This document shows, piece by piece, positions 1 to 7,671 of a stretch of 64,000 bases of DNA. Both the position numbers and the translations under genes were made by a program. Source of the DNA: Bacteroidetes bacterium UBA7674 (GTDB taxonomy: Bacteria; Bacteroidota; Bacteroidia; Chitinophagales; Chitinophagaceae); assembly GCA_002483105.1 (NCBI GenBank), contig DLHG01000010.1, positions 62,001-126,000 on the forward strand. Reading direction: 5' to 3'. Within the stretch, counting starts at the first letter, position 1. Each line of letters opens with the position of its first letter. The notes under the pieces were generated by a model. It did no database searches, had not been told where the DNA came from, and saw nothing but the letters and a program-made list of their open reading frames with translations.

Positions 1-747
1 TACACACAGTGTAACTTCATGCGATGTACCACCCGCCATCGGGTATTTTATCATGTCAGCAGTTGCAGGATCTGTTGCCCAATTCATTATCGGATAATCC
101 TTCACCATCGTCTGGTCCATACGGTAATAGGCCAGGTAGCTTCCTTTGGGAGACAGGAAGATCCCCTTGTCTATCCCAAATTCATTCCTGTGTACTGCCT
201 GCCCGCTGATGATATTCTTATTGGCGTTGTTGGTCACCTTTATCACCTTACCTGCCGGCGTCACCATTTGCAGGTTATTGTCTATTGTATAGGCAATGTT
301 CCTGCTCGCATCCACACTTACGTTCTGAGCGCTTTCTGGTAGTGTCTGCCATAGCTTCCATGACACCTTATCGTCGTTGAATGTGCCGAGATACAACTTG
401 CCACCATTATTGATATATACATGATCCTTATCCAGCCAGGTAAATAGCGGCATGGCTTTCATATCTCCACCTATGGCCTTATTGAGGCGGGAAAGACTCA
501 CTACATCTTCGGGTCTGTCTGTCGGAAAATCTATTGATCTCCAGGTTTCAACTCCGTCTGTTTTTTCTATATGATAGAACGTATTGGTTCCGGGGCGCCA
601 GCTACCTTGCTTTATGCCTTGCACAGCGAGTGTTGTCGCCAGGCCGTTTGTGGCTTCAGTAATAGTAAATTCTTTTTGCGCTATTGCTGCCCCCTGGATA
701 AGTCCGCTGGCCACCAGCAATAGGCACACTTTTTTTATTGTATTCAT
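1..747 (-). CDS. Dipeptidyl peptidase IV (S9B prolyl oligopeptidase family), N-terminal part, cut by the window edge
   Basis: Reading the minus strand from the ATG at 745-747 gives 249 codons with no stop before the window edge, so only the N-terminus is seen. It starts with a signal peptide ending in GAAIAQ, followed by a beta-propeller-like region. The segment YYRMDQTMVKDYPIMNW, followed by IKYPMAGGTSHEVTL, is the typical propeller signature of Bacteroidota DPP IV, which removes X-Pro dipeptides from peptides in the periplasm. The catalytic Ser-Asp-His hydrolase domain would lie beyond position 1. An exact TATGTTTG box lies 24 bases upstream of the start. The family call rests on remembered motifs and is fairly secure. 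Confidence 0.85.
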   Translation of the reverse strand, partial: MNTIKKVCLLLVASGLIQGAAIAQKEFTITEATNGLATTLAVQGIKQGSWRPGTNTFYHIEKTDGVETWRSIDFPTDRPEDVVSLSRLNKAIGGDMKAMPLFTWLDKDHVYINNGGKLYLGTFNDDKVSWKLWQTLPESAQNVSVDASRNIAYTIDNNLQMVTPAGKVIKVTNNANKNIISGQAVHRNEFGIDKGIFLSPKGSYLAYYRMDQTMVKDYPIMNWATDPATADMIKYPMAGGTSHEVTLCV

Positions 748-771
748 GAAAACGCTGTTATGTACAGACAA

Positions 772-779
772 CAAACATA
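772..779 (-). promoter_or_regulatory. -7 promoter box for the DPP IV gene
   Basis: On the minus strand this reads TATGTTTG, an exact match to the Bacteroidota -7 consensus TAnnTTTG. It lies 24 bases before the ATG. I see no clear -33 element. Confidence 0.6.
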
Positions 780-822
780 ACGGTTAGTACTAAATAATAA
801 AAATGCAAGGTAAAACCTGTCT

Positions 823-830
823 TATCTTTA
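823..830 (+). promoter_or_regulatory. Possible -7 box for the alpha/beta hydrolase gene
   Basis: TATCTTTA matches seven of the eight positions in TAnnTTTG and lies 16 bases before the ATG at 847. It sits back to back with the DPP IV promoter in a 99-base divergent spacer. Confidence 0.4.
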
Positions 831-846
831 TAACGTATTTAACACG

Positions 847-1929
847 ATGAGGAAATTATTGACCATACTGCTGCTATTTATCACCCTAAAGACGGTAGGC
901 CAGAAGGATCATAACTGGATGAACAGCGAGGCAGACTGGAAACGCCTCAAACAAGAGCAAACATTATCTATCCCGGCAGCAGAACTTGATACTGCCATAG
1001 TAGTGGTCAGCAACAGGCTGTTACAGAAAGACAGTATGCGCTTTTTGAATGAAGACCTGCAAACTGACTATCTCCATTATTTTTTCGTTTACGTACACAA
1101 CGGCACCTGGCATGTACTTACTACTAAGAGCCTTGCTCACGCCATACAATATCTCCCAAAACAAAACAATGATTGGGTAGTATATACTGAAGGTATGGGC
1201 AAGGTGTTCACCGCCAACCTGGACAGGGGGCTGAGGATGTCTTCATTTTACAAAGTAAACGTGCTGGTACTTGACTACCCCAGCATTCACCCCTCTAAGG
1301 CTTCTCTCGGTAACTACAACTTCGCCAAACGAAATGCTCGTAGCGCTTATAAATATTTCGCGCCTGTTATTGATACACTCAAAATACTGAGAGACAAAAA
1401 AATAATGGGCACAGGTAGCCTATCCCTGTTCTTTCACAGCATGGGGAACAATGTGATCAAGCAACTGGTGAAAAACGACAAACTAAAGAATACCAATAAC
1501 GAGCTTTGGGTGGACAATCTTATTCTCAATGCGCCCTGTGTGAACCAAAGGAAACACCGTAAATGGGTAGAGCCCATTGGCTTTGCTAAGCGCATCTATG
1601 TCCACTACAATCCGGAGGACAAAACACTATACTTCGCACAGCTGGCGAGCTTTAGTAAACAGTTGGGTAAAAAAGTAAAACGGCCTTTGGCTAAAAACGC
1701 CATTTATATAAACTTCAATAAAGTGGCAGGAGAAGGACACAGCAATTTCCTTCCTTTCCCGGGCAGGCCAACAGCAGCACCTGAAGTGTATCATCACTAC
1801 GAGCAGCTTTTCCACGGAGGCACCGTTATACCGGGAGACAGCAAACAATATGCCCCTACGGCCTACAAAAAGATAGGCTGGGATTTACTACCCGCCGACC
1901 AATATAGCGCCTCTGGCAAACAGCAATAA
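847..1929 (+). CDS. Secreted alpha/beta hydrolase of unknown substrate (DUF900-like)
   Basis: This 360-residue protein begins with a signal peptide ending near TVGQ (residue 19). The nucleophile-elbow motif is FHSMGN, with candidate nucleophile S198 in place of the usual G-x-S-x-G first glycine. A likely acid is D258 in NPEDKTLY, and a likely histidine is H298 in GEGHSNF, giving the Ser-Asp-His order of the fold. The family resembles DUF900 hydrolases, whose substrates are unknown. It converges with the histidine kinase gene, and the two stops are only six bases apart, so there is no room for a terminator between them. The fold is likely; the reaction is not known. Confidence 0.7.
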   Translation: MRKLLTILLLFITLKTVGQKDHNWMNSEADWKRLKQEQTLSIPAAELDTAIVVVSNRLLQKDSMRFLNEDLQTDYLHYFFVYVHNGTWHVLTTKSLAHAIQYLPKQNNDWVVYTEGMGKVFTANLDRGLRMSSFYKVNVLVLDYPSIHPSKASLGNYNFAKRNARSAYKYFAPVIDTLKILRDKKIMGTGSLSLFFHSMGNNVIKQLVKNDKLKNTNNELWVDNLILNAPCVNQRKHRKWVEPIGFAKRIYVHYNPEDKTLYFAQLASFSKQLGKKVKRPLAKNAIYINFNKVAGEGHSNFLPFPGRPTAAPEVYHHYEQLFHGGTVIPGDSKQYAPTAYKKIGWDLLPADQYSASGKQQ

Positions 1930-1935
1930 TTAATT

Positions 1936-3567
1936 CTATGATGTGAAAACGTGTTTAAAGTTTCGTTGCGAGAGCGGCAAAGTGATGATAAACTCAGCCC
2001 CCTCTCCGGGTTTGCTCTTAGCAGTAATCATTCCATAATGAAAATCAACCACCTTTTTACAAACAGCCAGACCTATACCTGTGCCTTCATACTCGCTCTT
2101 GCTGTGCAATCGTTGGAAAAGTGAAAATATTTTCTCCAGGTAGACTTCTTCAAAACCTATTCCATTGTCTTTGATGGATATCCTGCAAAATTGCTCATTG
2201 TCCCAAAAGTGCGGATTGTACAATACAGACAGCCTGTGACCTGCGAACTTAAAATATTCCATCGGCATTTCCCTACCCCGAATCACGGTTGCTTCTATAC
2301 TAATAGAAGGTGGCACGCCAGTTTTTGCAAACTTAATAGCATTGGTGATCAGGTTCTGAAACAATAGCCCAAGCTGTGCTACATTGGCTTCAATTTCCGG
2401 CATCTTACCCACTTCAATGTTTGCTCCTGATGTCTTGACCAGCACCTCAATATCCGATAAAACATTTTTAATTACATGGCCCATATCCACTTTTTCAAAA
2501 CGGTTACTATTTGCGGAAAGGCTGGAGAATTCCAGGATATCGTCTATCAGTTGCTGCATACGGGCTGACGAGCTGATCACTTTGTCTATATAAGCCTTTC
2601 CTTTTTCTCCCAATGCAGCGCTGTACTCAGCATCAAGCATTCCGGCAAATGTGATGATCTTTCTCAGGGGTTCTCTCAGATCATGAGAAGCTATTGATGC
2701 AAATTTTTCCAGTTCTTTATTGGTAGCTTCCAGTGCCTGCGATTGTGCTAATAGTTCTTGTTCTACTTCCTTTGCTTCAGTAACATCCTGTCCCGTACCA
2801 ATCATGTAGCTGATATCACCCTCGCTGTCCAGCACTACTTCTCCTTTGGAGTGAAGTGTCTTTATAATACCATCCGGCATTATTATCCTATGGTAAAACT
2901 CTTTGAAGACTTTCGTTTCAAAAGCATTCTTAATGGTATTCTCTACATACTCTTTATCGTCCGGGTGTAACCTGTCCGTATAGTGAGCATAAGTGACTTC
3001 AGTATTGACATCAGAACCATATATCTTCCGCATGGTATCCGACCATGTCAGTTTATCATTCTTCACGTCCCAGCGCCAATGTCCCAATTTAGCTATCTCC
3101 TGGGCCTCATTGAGCATGTCGTTATTTATTTTTAACTGTGTTTCCGCATTTTCCCGTTGAACTACTTCATGTTCCAATTGTGCTGCTGTCTTAAGCGAAA
3201 ATGCTGTAGGCAATAATTTAACCAGGTTATAAACGGTTATCCAACTAATAACACCGGTAGCAAAACGCACCAATGCGCTCAGTCTATATGCCGGGTACCA
3301 GAATGTTATTGCATCGAGTAAGTGTGTAGTGCCGCAAGCCAGAATGAATGAAGCGAACAGGAAATACACTTTCTGAAAACGAACTTCCTGCCTGCGGGTG
3401 ATATATCGAACGATGATGATGGGAATAGCAAAATAGGCCGTCCATATCATCAGGTCGCTGATGATATATAACCAGCCATGAAAGTCCGTCCACCTGCCGC
3501 AGTGCCATCGCGGAGGAAAACCATCATCTGATAATAATTTACGGAAAAACTCTTCTACCTCATTCAT
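1936..3567 (-). CDS. Sensor histidine kinase with an ethylene-receptor-like membrane domain, PAS and kinase core
   Basis: This 543-residue protein has three predicted membrane helices (about residues 32-55, 66-90 and 97-120). Helix 1 contains D38, Y45, I48 and P49, and helix 2 contains C78-G-T-T-H82. These have the same order and spacing as Asp25, Tyr32, Ile35, Pro36, Cys65 and His69 of plant ETR1, where Cys and His hold the copper that binds ethylene. A PAS/PAC domain follows (about 155-270). The HisKA phospho-acceptor is in ASHDLREPLR, and the ATPase lobe has NLITNAIKF, DNGIGF and GTGIGL. There is no receiver domain and no adjacent response regulator. The kinase is certain. Ethylene or copper binding is inference from the residue pattern. 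Confidence 0.85.
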   Translation of the reverse strand: MNEVEEFFRKLLSDDGFPPRWHCGRWTDFHGWLYIISDLMIWTAYFAIPIIIVRYITRRQEVRFQKVYFLFASFILACGTTHLLDAITFWYPAYRLSALVRFATGVISWITVYNLVKLLPTAFSLKTAAQLEHEVVQRENAETQLKINNDMLNEAQEIAKLGHWRWDVKNDKLTWSDTMRKIYGSDVNTEVTYAHYTDRLHPDDKEYVENTIKNAFETKVFKEFYHRIIMPDGIIKTLHSKGEVVLDSEGDISYMIGTGQDVTEAKEVEQELLAQSQALEATNKELEKFASIASHDLREPLRKIITFAGMLDAEYSAALGEKGKAYIDKVISSSARMQQLIDDILEFSSLSANSNRFEKVDMGHVIKNVLSDIEVLVKTSGANIEVGKMPEIEANVAQLGLLFQNLITNAIKFAKTGVPPSISIEATVIRGREMPMEYFKFAGHRLSVLYNPHFWDNEQFCRISIKDNGIGFEEVYLEKIFSLFQRLHSKSEYEGTGIGLAVCKKVVDFHYGMITAKSKPGEGAEFIITLPLSQRNFKHVFTS

Positions 3568-3620
3568 TGGCGACTGCTAATAAGCAGCAGAAATTTAGAA
3601 AAACAAAAGGACTATTCAGA

Positions 3621-3650
3621 AAAAAAGGCCCTCAAATTTACTGAGAGGCC
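3621..3650 (-). terminator. Terminator after kdsA
   Basis: GGCCCTCA and TGAGAGGCC form a stem (one unpaired base) around a 7-base loop. On the minus strand the hairpin is followed by six T. It lies 24 bases past the kdsA stop. Confidence 0.85.
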
Positions 3651-3673
3651 TAAACTATTGATAATCAATTACC

Positions 3674-4495
3674 TTAAAAGCTATTGATCACTTGCCGTAT
3701 CTGCACCAGTTTTCCGAGTAAACTTTCAAGATGATCTAAGTGCAGCATATTAGCGCCATCCGATTTTGCATGAGCGGGATCAGGATGTGTTTCAATGAAC
3801 AAGCCATCAGCGCCTACTGCAATGCCCGCACGCGCTATGGTTTCTATCATAGCGGGATTACCGCCTGTTACGCCGCTTGTCTGGTTCGGTTGTTGCAAAG
3901 AGTGCGTACAATCGAGTATCACAGGAACTCCCATAGCTTTCATGGTAGGTATACCACGATAATCCACTATCAAATCGTGATAGCCGAAGGTAGTGCCACG
4001 ATCAGTTAATGCGACTTGCTCATTACCGCTCTGGCGTATCTTATCCACTGCAAATTGCATCGCTTCGGGGGAAAGGAATTGCCCCTTCTTTACATTGACT
4101 ACTTTCCCTGTTTGTGCTGCCGCTACCAGTATATCTGTCTGCCTGCACAGGAAAGCCGGGATCTGTAGTACATCGGCATACTCTGCCGCCATAGCAGCTT
4201 CGCTTGCATCATGTATGTCTGTAACTATCGGCACGTTAAATGTACTTTTCACTTTACCCAGTATCTTCAGCGCATTATCATCCCCTATTCCGCTAAAGCT
4301 ATCGAGGCGGGTGCGGTTGGCCTTGCGGTAAGACGCTTTGAAAATATAAGGTATCTCCAGTCCGTCACATATCTTTATCACGCGTTCTGCAATACGCAAA
4401 ACCATCTCTTCACTTTCCACCACACATGGCCCGGCCATGAGGAAGAAATTATTGCTGCTATATTTTTTGCTGAATTGCTCCAATGAAAAGCTCAT
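3674..4495 (-). CDS. kdsA: 3-deoxy-8-phosphooctulonate synthase (Kdo-8-phosphate synthase)
   Basis: KdsA condenses phosphoenolpyruvate with arabinose-5-phosphate to make Kdo-8-phosphate, the precursor of the Kdo of lipopolysaccharide, in the cytoplasm. The 273-residue length is normal. Recognisable blocks are AGPCVVES near the N-terminus, FKASYRKANRT, DCTHSLQQPN and FIETHPDP followed by SDGANML. C24 in AGPC, together with the later His, Glu and Asp, is the ligand set of the metal-dependent class (as in Aquifex), whereas the E. coli enzyme has Asn at that position. It is the second gene of an operon, 18 bases after sdaA, and is followed by a terminator. Confidence 0.95.
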   Translation of the reverse strand: MSFSLEQFSKKYSSNNFFLMAGPCVVESEEMVLRIAERVIKICDGLEIPYIFKASYRKANRTRLDSFSGIGDDNALKILGKVKSTFNVPIVTDIHDASEAAMAAEYADVLQIPAFLCRQTDILVAAAQTGKVVNVKKGQFLSPEAMQFAVDKIRQSGNEQVALTDRGTTFGYHDLIVDYRGIPTMKAMGVPVILDCTHSLQQPNQTSGVTGGNPAMIETIARAGIAVGADGLFIETHPDPAHAKSDGANMLHLDHLESLLGKLVQIRQVINSF

Positions 4496-4513
4496 TACTT
4501 AAAGTTATATCGA

Positions 4514-5938
4514 TTAACATTCACTCAGGTTCAGTGGCAGGTTCGTCGCCAGTCCGCCCTCTGCTGTTTCTTTATATTTATGGCTCATGTCAAGAGCTGT
4601 TTCCCACATCGTGTTCACTACCGCATCCAATGAAACCTTCGCATTATCCGGATTACTTTGCATCGCCAGTTGGCAAGCCGTTATCGCTTTAATAGCGCCC
4701 ATCGTGTTACGCTCTATGCAAGGCACTTGTACCAGTCCGCCTACAGGGTCGCAGGTGAGTCCCAGGTGATGCTCCATTGCTATCTCCGCGGCCATCATGC
4801 ACTGTCGCGCACTACCACCCATACACTCCGTAAGTGCCGCAGCAGCCATTGCCGACGAAACGCCTATCTCTGCCTGGCAACCACCCATCGCTGCCGACAG
4901 TGTTGCTCCCTTTTTGAATATACTTCCTATCTCCGATGCCGTTAACAGGAACTGTACTATCTTATCATCATCGTTCCCATTACAGAACGCTATGAAATAT
5001 TGCAATACCGCAGGTACTACGCCCGCAGCACCATTTGTAGGTGCCGTAACAACCCGACTGAAAGAAGCATTCTCTTCATTCACCGCCAAAGCAAAACAAC
5101 TCACCCAGTCGAGTGTAGTCTTAAAATCATTGCCCCCAGACTGTATTAGTTTCAGCCATTCATCGTAGCTGCTGTAGGTATGTCCCTTTAAATATTTCTT
5201 GTTCAGTTCGTAGGCACGGCGTCTGACCTGTAAACCACCCGGCAACATACCACCTATGTGCGCACCACGATAAATGCAATCGCGCATGGTATGCCATATG
5301 TTCAGCACACCGGCTTTTGTTTCTGCTTCACTGCGCCATCCATGCTCATTCTCCATCACTATCTCTGATATACTAAGTCCTGTTTTGATGCACCAATGCA
5401 ACAGGTCAGCACCGGTATCTATCGGGAAAGGCAGTTCAACTATCGTCCCTGCATTATCACCCTCACCGTCTTTTATCACAAAACCACCACCTATAGAGTA
5501 ATATGTTTCCGCTATTTCTACCCCATCATTGAAGGAGCAGAGAAATGTAAGCGCATTAGGATGCGTGGGTAATGTTTCAGTAAAAAGGAACACAACATCG
5601 CGTTGGGGATCAAAACCAATTTCATGCTCTTGTCCCAGCAGCATTTGTTTTTGTTCTTCTATTTGCTTTACACGGACATCTATCAAATTTACATCAAAAG
5701 TCACCGGGTCTTCTCCGCAGAGGCCAAGTATCACTGCCACATCTGTACCATGCCCCTTACCTGTTTTTGCAAGAGAGCCATACAAGAGTACCTGCACTGC
5801 CTGTACCTTATCTATACCATGAGCTTTCACACTTTCCAGGAAACGAAGTGCTGCCCGCCATGGGCCTAATGTATGCGAACTACTGGGTCCTACTCCTATC
5901 TTAAAAATGTCAAATACCGAAATGGTTTCTTTTTTCAC
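4514..5938 (-). CDS. sdaA: L-serine ammonia-lyase, iron-sulfur type, single chain
   Basis: This enzyme deaminates L-serine to pyruvate and ammonia using a [4Fe-4S] cluster. The 474-residue protein carries both lobes in one chain: the N-terminal beta lobe with GVGPSSSHTLGPWRAA, and the C-terminal alpha lobe. The latter has cysteines in RQCMMAAE, LTCDPVGG and VPCIERN that fit the three cluster ligands of the family. The start is GTG (rc of 5936-5938), and the first residues MKKETISVFDIFKIGVGP match the usual family start. It is the promoter-proximal gene of the sdaA-kdsA operon. A hairpin and a -7-like box lie just upstream. Confidence 0.95.
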   Translation of the reverse strand: MKKETISVFDIFKIGVGPSSSHTLGPWRAALRFLESVKAHGIDKVQAVQVLLYGSLAKTGKGHGTDVAVILGLCGEDPVTFDVNLIDVRVKQIEEQKQMLLGQEHEIGFDPQRDVVFLFTETLPTHPNALTFLCSFNDGVEIAETYYSIGGGFVIKDGEGDNAGTIVELPFPIDTGADLLHWCIKTGLSISEIVMENEHGWRSEAETKAGVLNIWHTMRDCIYRGAHIGGMLPGGLQVRRRAYELNKKYLKGHTYSSYDEWLKLIQSGGNDFKTTLDWVSCFALAVNEENASFSRVVTAPTNGAAGVVPAVLQYFIAFCNGNDDDKIVQFLLTASEIGSIFKKGATLSAAMGGCQAEIGVSSAMAAAALTECMGGSARQCMMAAEIAMEHHLGLTCDPVGGLVQVPCIERNTMGAIKAITACQLAMQSNPDNAKVSLDAVVNTMWETALDMSHKYKETAEGGLATNLPLNLSEC

Positions 5939-5962
5939 GCCTGATTTTAGTTGAATGCAAAA

Positions 5963-5985
5963 GGGAGGAATATGAAATTCCTCCC
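5963..5985 (-). terminator. Hairpin between the fasciclin gene and sdaA: terminator or leader hairpin
   Basis: GGGAGGAAT and ATTCCTCCC form a perfect 9-bp stem with a 5-base loop. On the minus strand it is followed by TTTT. It lies 92 bases after the fasciclin stop and 25 bases before the sdaA start. It could end fasciclin transcription or form at the very 5-prime end of the sdaA mRNA. Confidence 0.6.
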
Positions 5986-5993
5986 TAAAGATA
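5986..5993 (-). promoter_or_regulatory. Possible -7 box for sdaA-kdsA
   Basis: On the minus strand this reads TATCTTTA, matching seven of eight positions of TAnnTTTG. A transcript from here would begin within or just before the adjacent hairpin. Confidence 0.35.
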
Positions 5994-6041
5994 CTATGAA
6001 AGCAGTAATTAACACGCTATCGAACCCACAGTAAAACATCT

Positions 6042-6079
6042 CCGCTCCCCGCTCTCTTTCTCCACTCTGGCGAAGCCTA
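6042..6079 (-). repeat. Purine-rich dispersed repeat, copy A, at the 3-prime end of the fasciclin gene
   Basis: On the minus strand this copy runs from the TAG stop of the fasciclin gene through CTTCGCCAGAG, then GGAGAAAGAGAGCGGGGAG. It is nearly identical to copy B at 6794-6830, which also contains the stop of its gene. Related stretches occur at 32904-32959 and 34772-34804. Confidence 0.7.
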
Positions 6080-6637
6080 CGGCATTAACACATGGTCAAT
6101 TACATGTATAACACCATTGCTCTGCTTCACGTCACTAATAGTAACTTTGGCTACTCCACCCTTTGCGTCTTTTACCCACAGCGATTTGTCTTTTTCCATG
6201 ATGGTCAGTTCTTCGCCTTGAACGGTTTTCACTTTGGCCATTCCTTTGCCGTCTTTTACCATTTTCATCAGGTCTTTCCCACTCCAGCTACCCGGCACTA
6301 CATGGTAAGTAAGTACCGTAGTCAATGTACCCTTATTCTCCGGTTTTACCAGGTTCTCCACTGTTCCCGAAGGCAGCATATCAAATGCCGCGTTAGTAGG
6401 AGCAAATACCGTGAAAGGCCCTGCGCCTTGCAGTGTTTCTACCAGTCCTGCTGCTTTTACAGCCGCTACCAATGTAGTATGGTCTTTAGAATTAACAGCA
6501 TTTTCTACTATGTTCTTGGAAGGATACATTGCTGCGCCGCCTACCATTACTGTTTTCTCTTTCTGAGCTGTAGCTTCTAAAGTTGTGATACCTATCAATG
6601 CCATTGCCAGCATAGGAACTAAAATAATACGTTTCAT
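6077..6637 (-). CDS. Secreted fasciclin (FAS1) domain protein
   Basis: This 186-residue protein has a signal peptide (cleavage near ATAQ) and one FAS1 domain covering about residues 43-186. The H1-like block is FTVFAPTNAAFDMLPSGTV and the H2-like block is GVIHVIDHVLMP at the very end. FAS1 domains act in adhesion or binding in the periplasm or cell surface; no enzymatic residues are expected. It stands alone, transcribed away from the metallo-hydrolase gene and separated from it by a strong terminator. Its last codons and stop fall in a dispersed repeat. Confidence 0.9.
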   Translation of the reverse strand: MKRIILVPMLAMALIGITTLEATAQKEKTVMVGGAAMYPSKNIVENAVNSKDHTTLVAAVKAAGLVETLQGAGPFTVFAPTNAAFDMLPSGTVENLVKPENKGTLTTVLTYHVVPGSWSGKDLMKMVKDGKGMAKVKTVQGEELTIMEKDKSLWVKDAKGGVAKVTISDVKQSNGVIHVIDHVLMP

Positions 6638-6730
6638 AAAATTGCTTTTTTGATTTGAGTAATGAATGTTTACAGATATACTTACGGCGGAGTTTTATTT
6701 ATGGATTTCCCGAAAATGAAAAAAAATCAA

Positions 6731-6761
6731 AAAAAACGCCATCCCAAGGGACGGCGTTTTT
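6731..6761 (-). terminator. Terminator after the metallo-hydrolase gene
   Basis: ACGCC-a-TCCC-aa-GGGA-c-GGCGT forms the stem. It is flanked by A-runs on the left and T5 on the right, so it could work in both directions. On the minus strand it follows the stop of the gene at 6828-7553 by 66 bases. Confidence 0.85.
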
Positions 6762-6793
6762 GCGTTCGCTTTATCATATCTCTTCACTGTCAT

Positions 6794-6830
6794 CCACTCT
6801 TCGCTCTCTTTCTCCGCTCTGGCGAAGCTA
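6794..6830 (-). repeat. Purine-rich dispersed repeat, copy B, at the 3-prime end of the metallo-hydrolase gene
   Basis: This copy aligns with copy A (6042-6079) with a few substitutions and a one-base gap. It includes the TAG stop (rc of 6828-6830) of its gene. The core on the minus strand is CTTCGCCAGAG, then CGGAGAAAGAGAGCGAAGAG. Confidence 0.7.
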
Positions 6831-7553
6831 TTCCGGGTACCACTGCCTCACCCTCACCTCTATTCTTTTGTTCTTATCATTCACCAGCTTCTTAAAGGCC
6901 ATGATATTCTGCCCGCGATGATGGTACGGGTACACTATCCCCGGCTTGAACGCCAATACCGCGCTGGCAGCCTGGTTGATATCCATTGTATACGGCAAAT
7001 TCATGCAGATAAAAGCCAGATCTATGTTCTTCAGTTCCCTCATCTCAGGTATATCTTCCGTATCACCTGATATGTACACCCTCTTTCCACCGATGGTCAA
7101 TAGGTAACCATTTCCCCTTCCTTTCGGATGGCGGGATTCCGCCTCTTCCGGCAAATTATACATCGGTATAGCCTCAATAGCAATACCATGCTGAGTGGTC
7201 TTTTCTCCATTCTTCAACACCACTATTTGCGGCTTCCATGCGGCAGGTAGTTTATCTGCTACTGCTTGTGGTGCTACTATTATGGCTTTGTTCTTATCTA
7301 TGGCCTCTATCACCTTTGCATCCATGTGGTCGCTATGGATATCGGTGATCAGTATCAGGTCGGGAGCTGGCAACTCTTCAAAATAACTCGCCTTTTCAGC
7401 CGGATCTACATAGACTACTTTATTATCAGCCTGCAGCACCAACGAGGCATGGTGAACAGGTATTATCTGCAACCTTTCTCCATTTTTCCGCACCTGTGCA
7501 ACCGATGTTAACGACAGGAGCAGCGCTATAATAGCAGGGTAAATCTTCTTCAT
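6828..7553 (-). CDS. Exported metallo-beta-lactamase-fold hydrolase, UlaG-like
   Basis: This 241-residue protein has a signal peptide (MKKIYPAIIALLLSLTSVAQ). The metal motif reads TDIHSDHMD, so the usual first His of H-x-H-x-D-H is Asp here, while the remaining His, Asp and His are present. Later ligands are probably D in YISGDTED and H in YPYHHRG. The family includes UlaG-type lactonases and many enzymes of unknown substrate, and I cannot name the reaction. The gene is divergent from the secreted protein gene at 7672 and ends in a strong terminator. Confidence 0.8.
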   Translation of the reverse strand: MKKIYPAIIALLLSLTSVAQVRKNGERLQIIPVHHASLVLQADNKVVYVDPAEKASYFEELPAPDLILITDIHSDHMDAKVIEAIDKNKAIIVAPQAVADKLPAAWKPQIVVLKNGEKTTQHGIAIEAIPMYNLPEEAESRHPKGRGNGYLLTIGGKRVYISGDTEDIPEMRELKNIDLAFICMNLPYTMDINQAASAVLAFKPGIVYPYHHRGQNIMAFKKLVNDKNKRIEVRVRQWYPE

Positions 7554-7637
7554 AGCATCTCTTTTATATAAAGTTAAAACATTATCAAATCACTAATATC
7601 ATGTCTGTTTTTAACACATCTACAACTTTCGGTATAT

Positions 7638-7645
7638 TACCTTTA
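7638..7645 (+). promoter_or_regulatory. Possible -7 box for the gene at 7672
   Basis: TACCTTTA matches seven of the eight positions of TAnnTTTG and lies 26 bases before the ATG. Confidence 0.4.
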
Positions 7646-7671
7646 CTTCACAACAACAAAACAAAGAGGGT

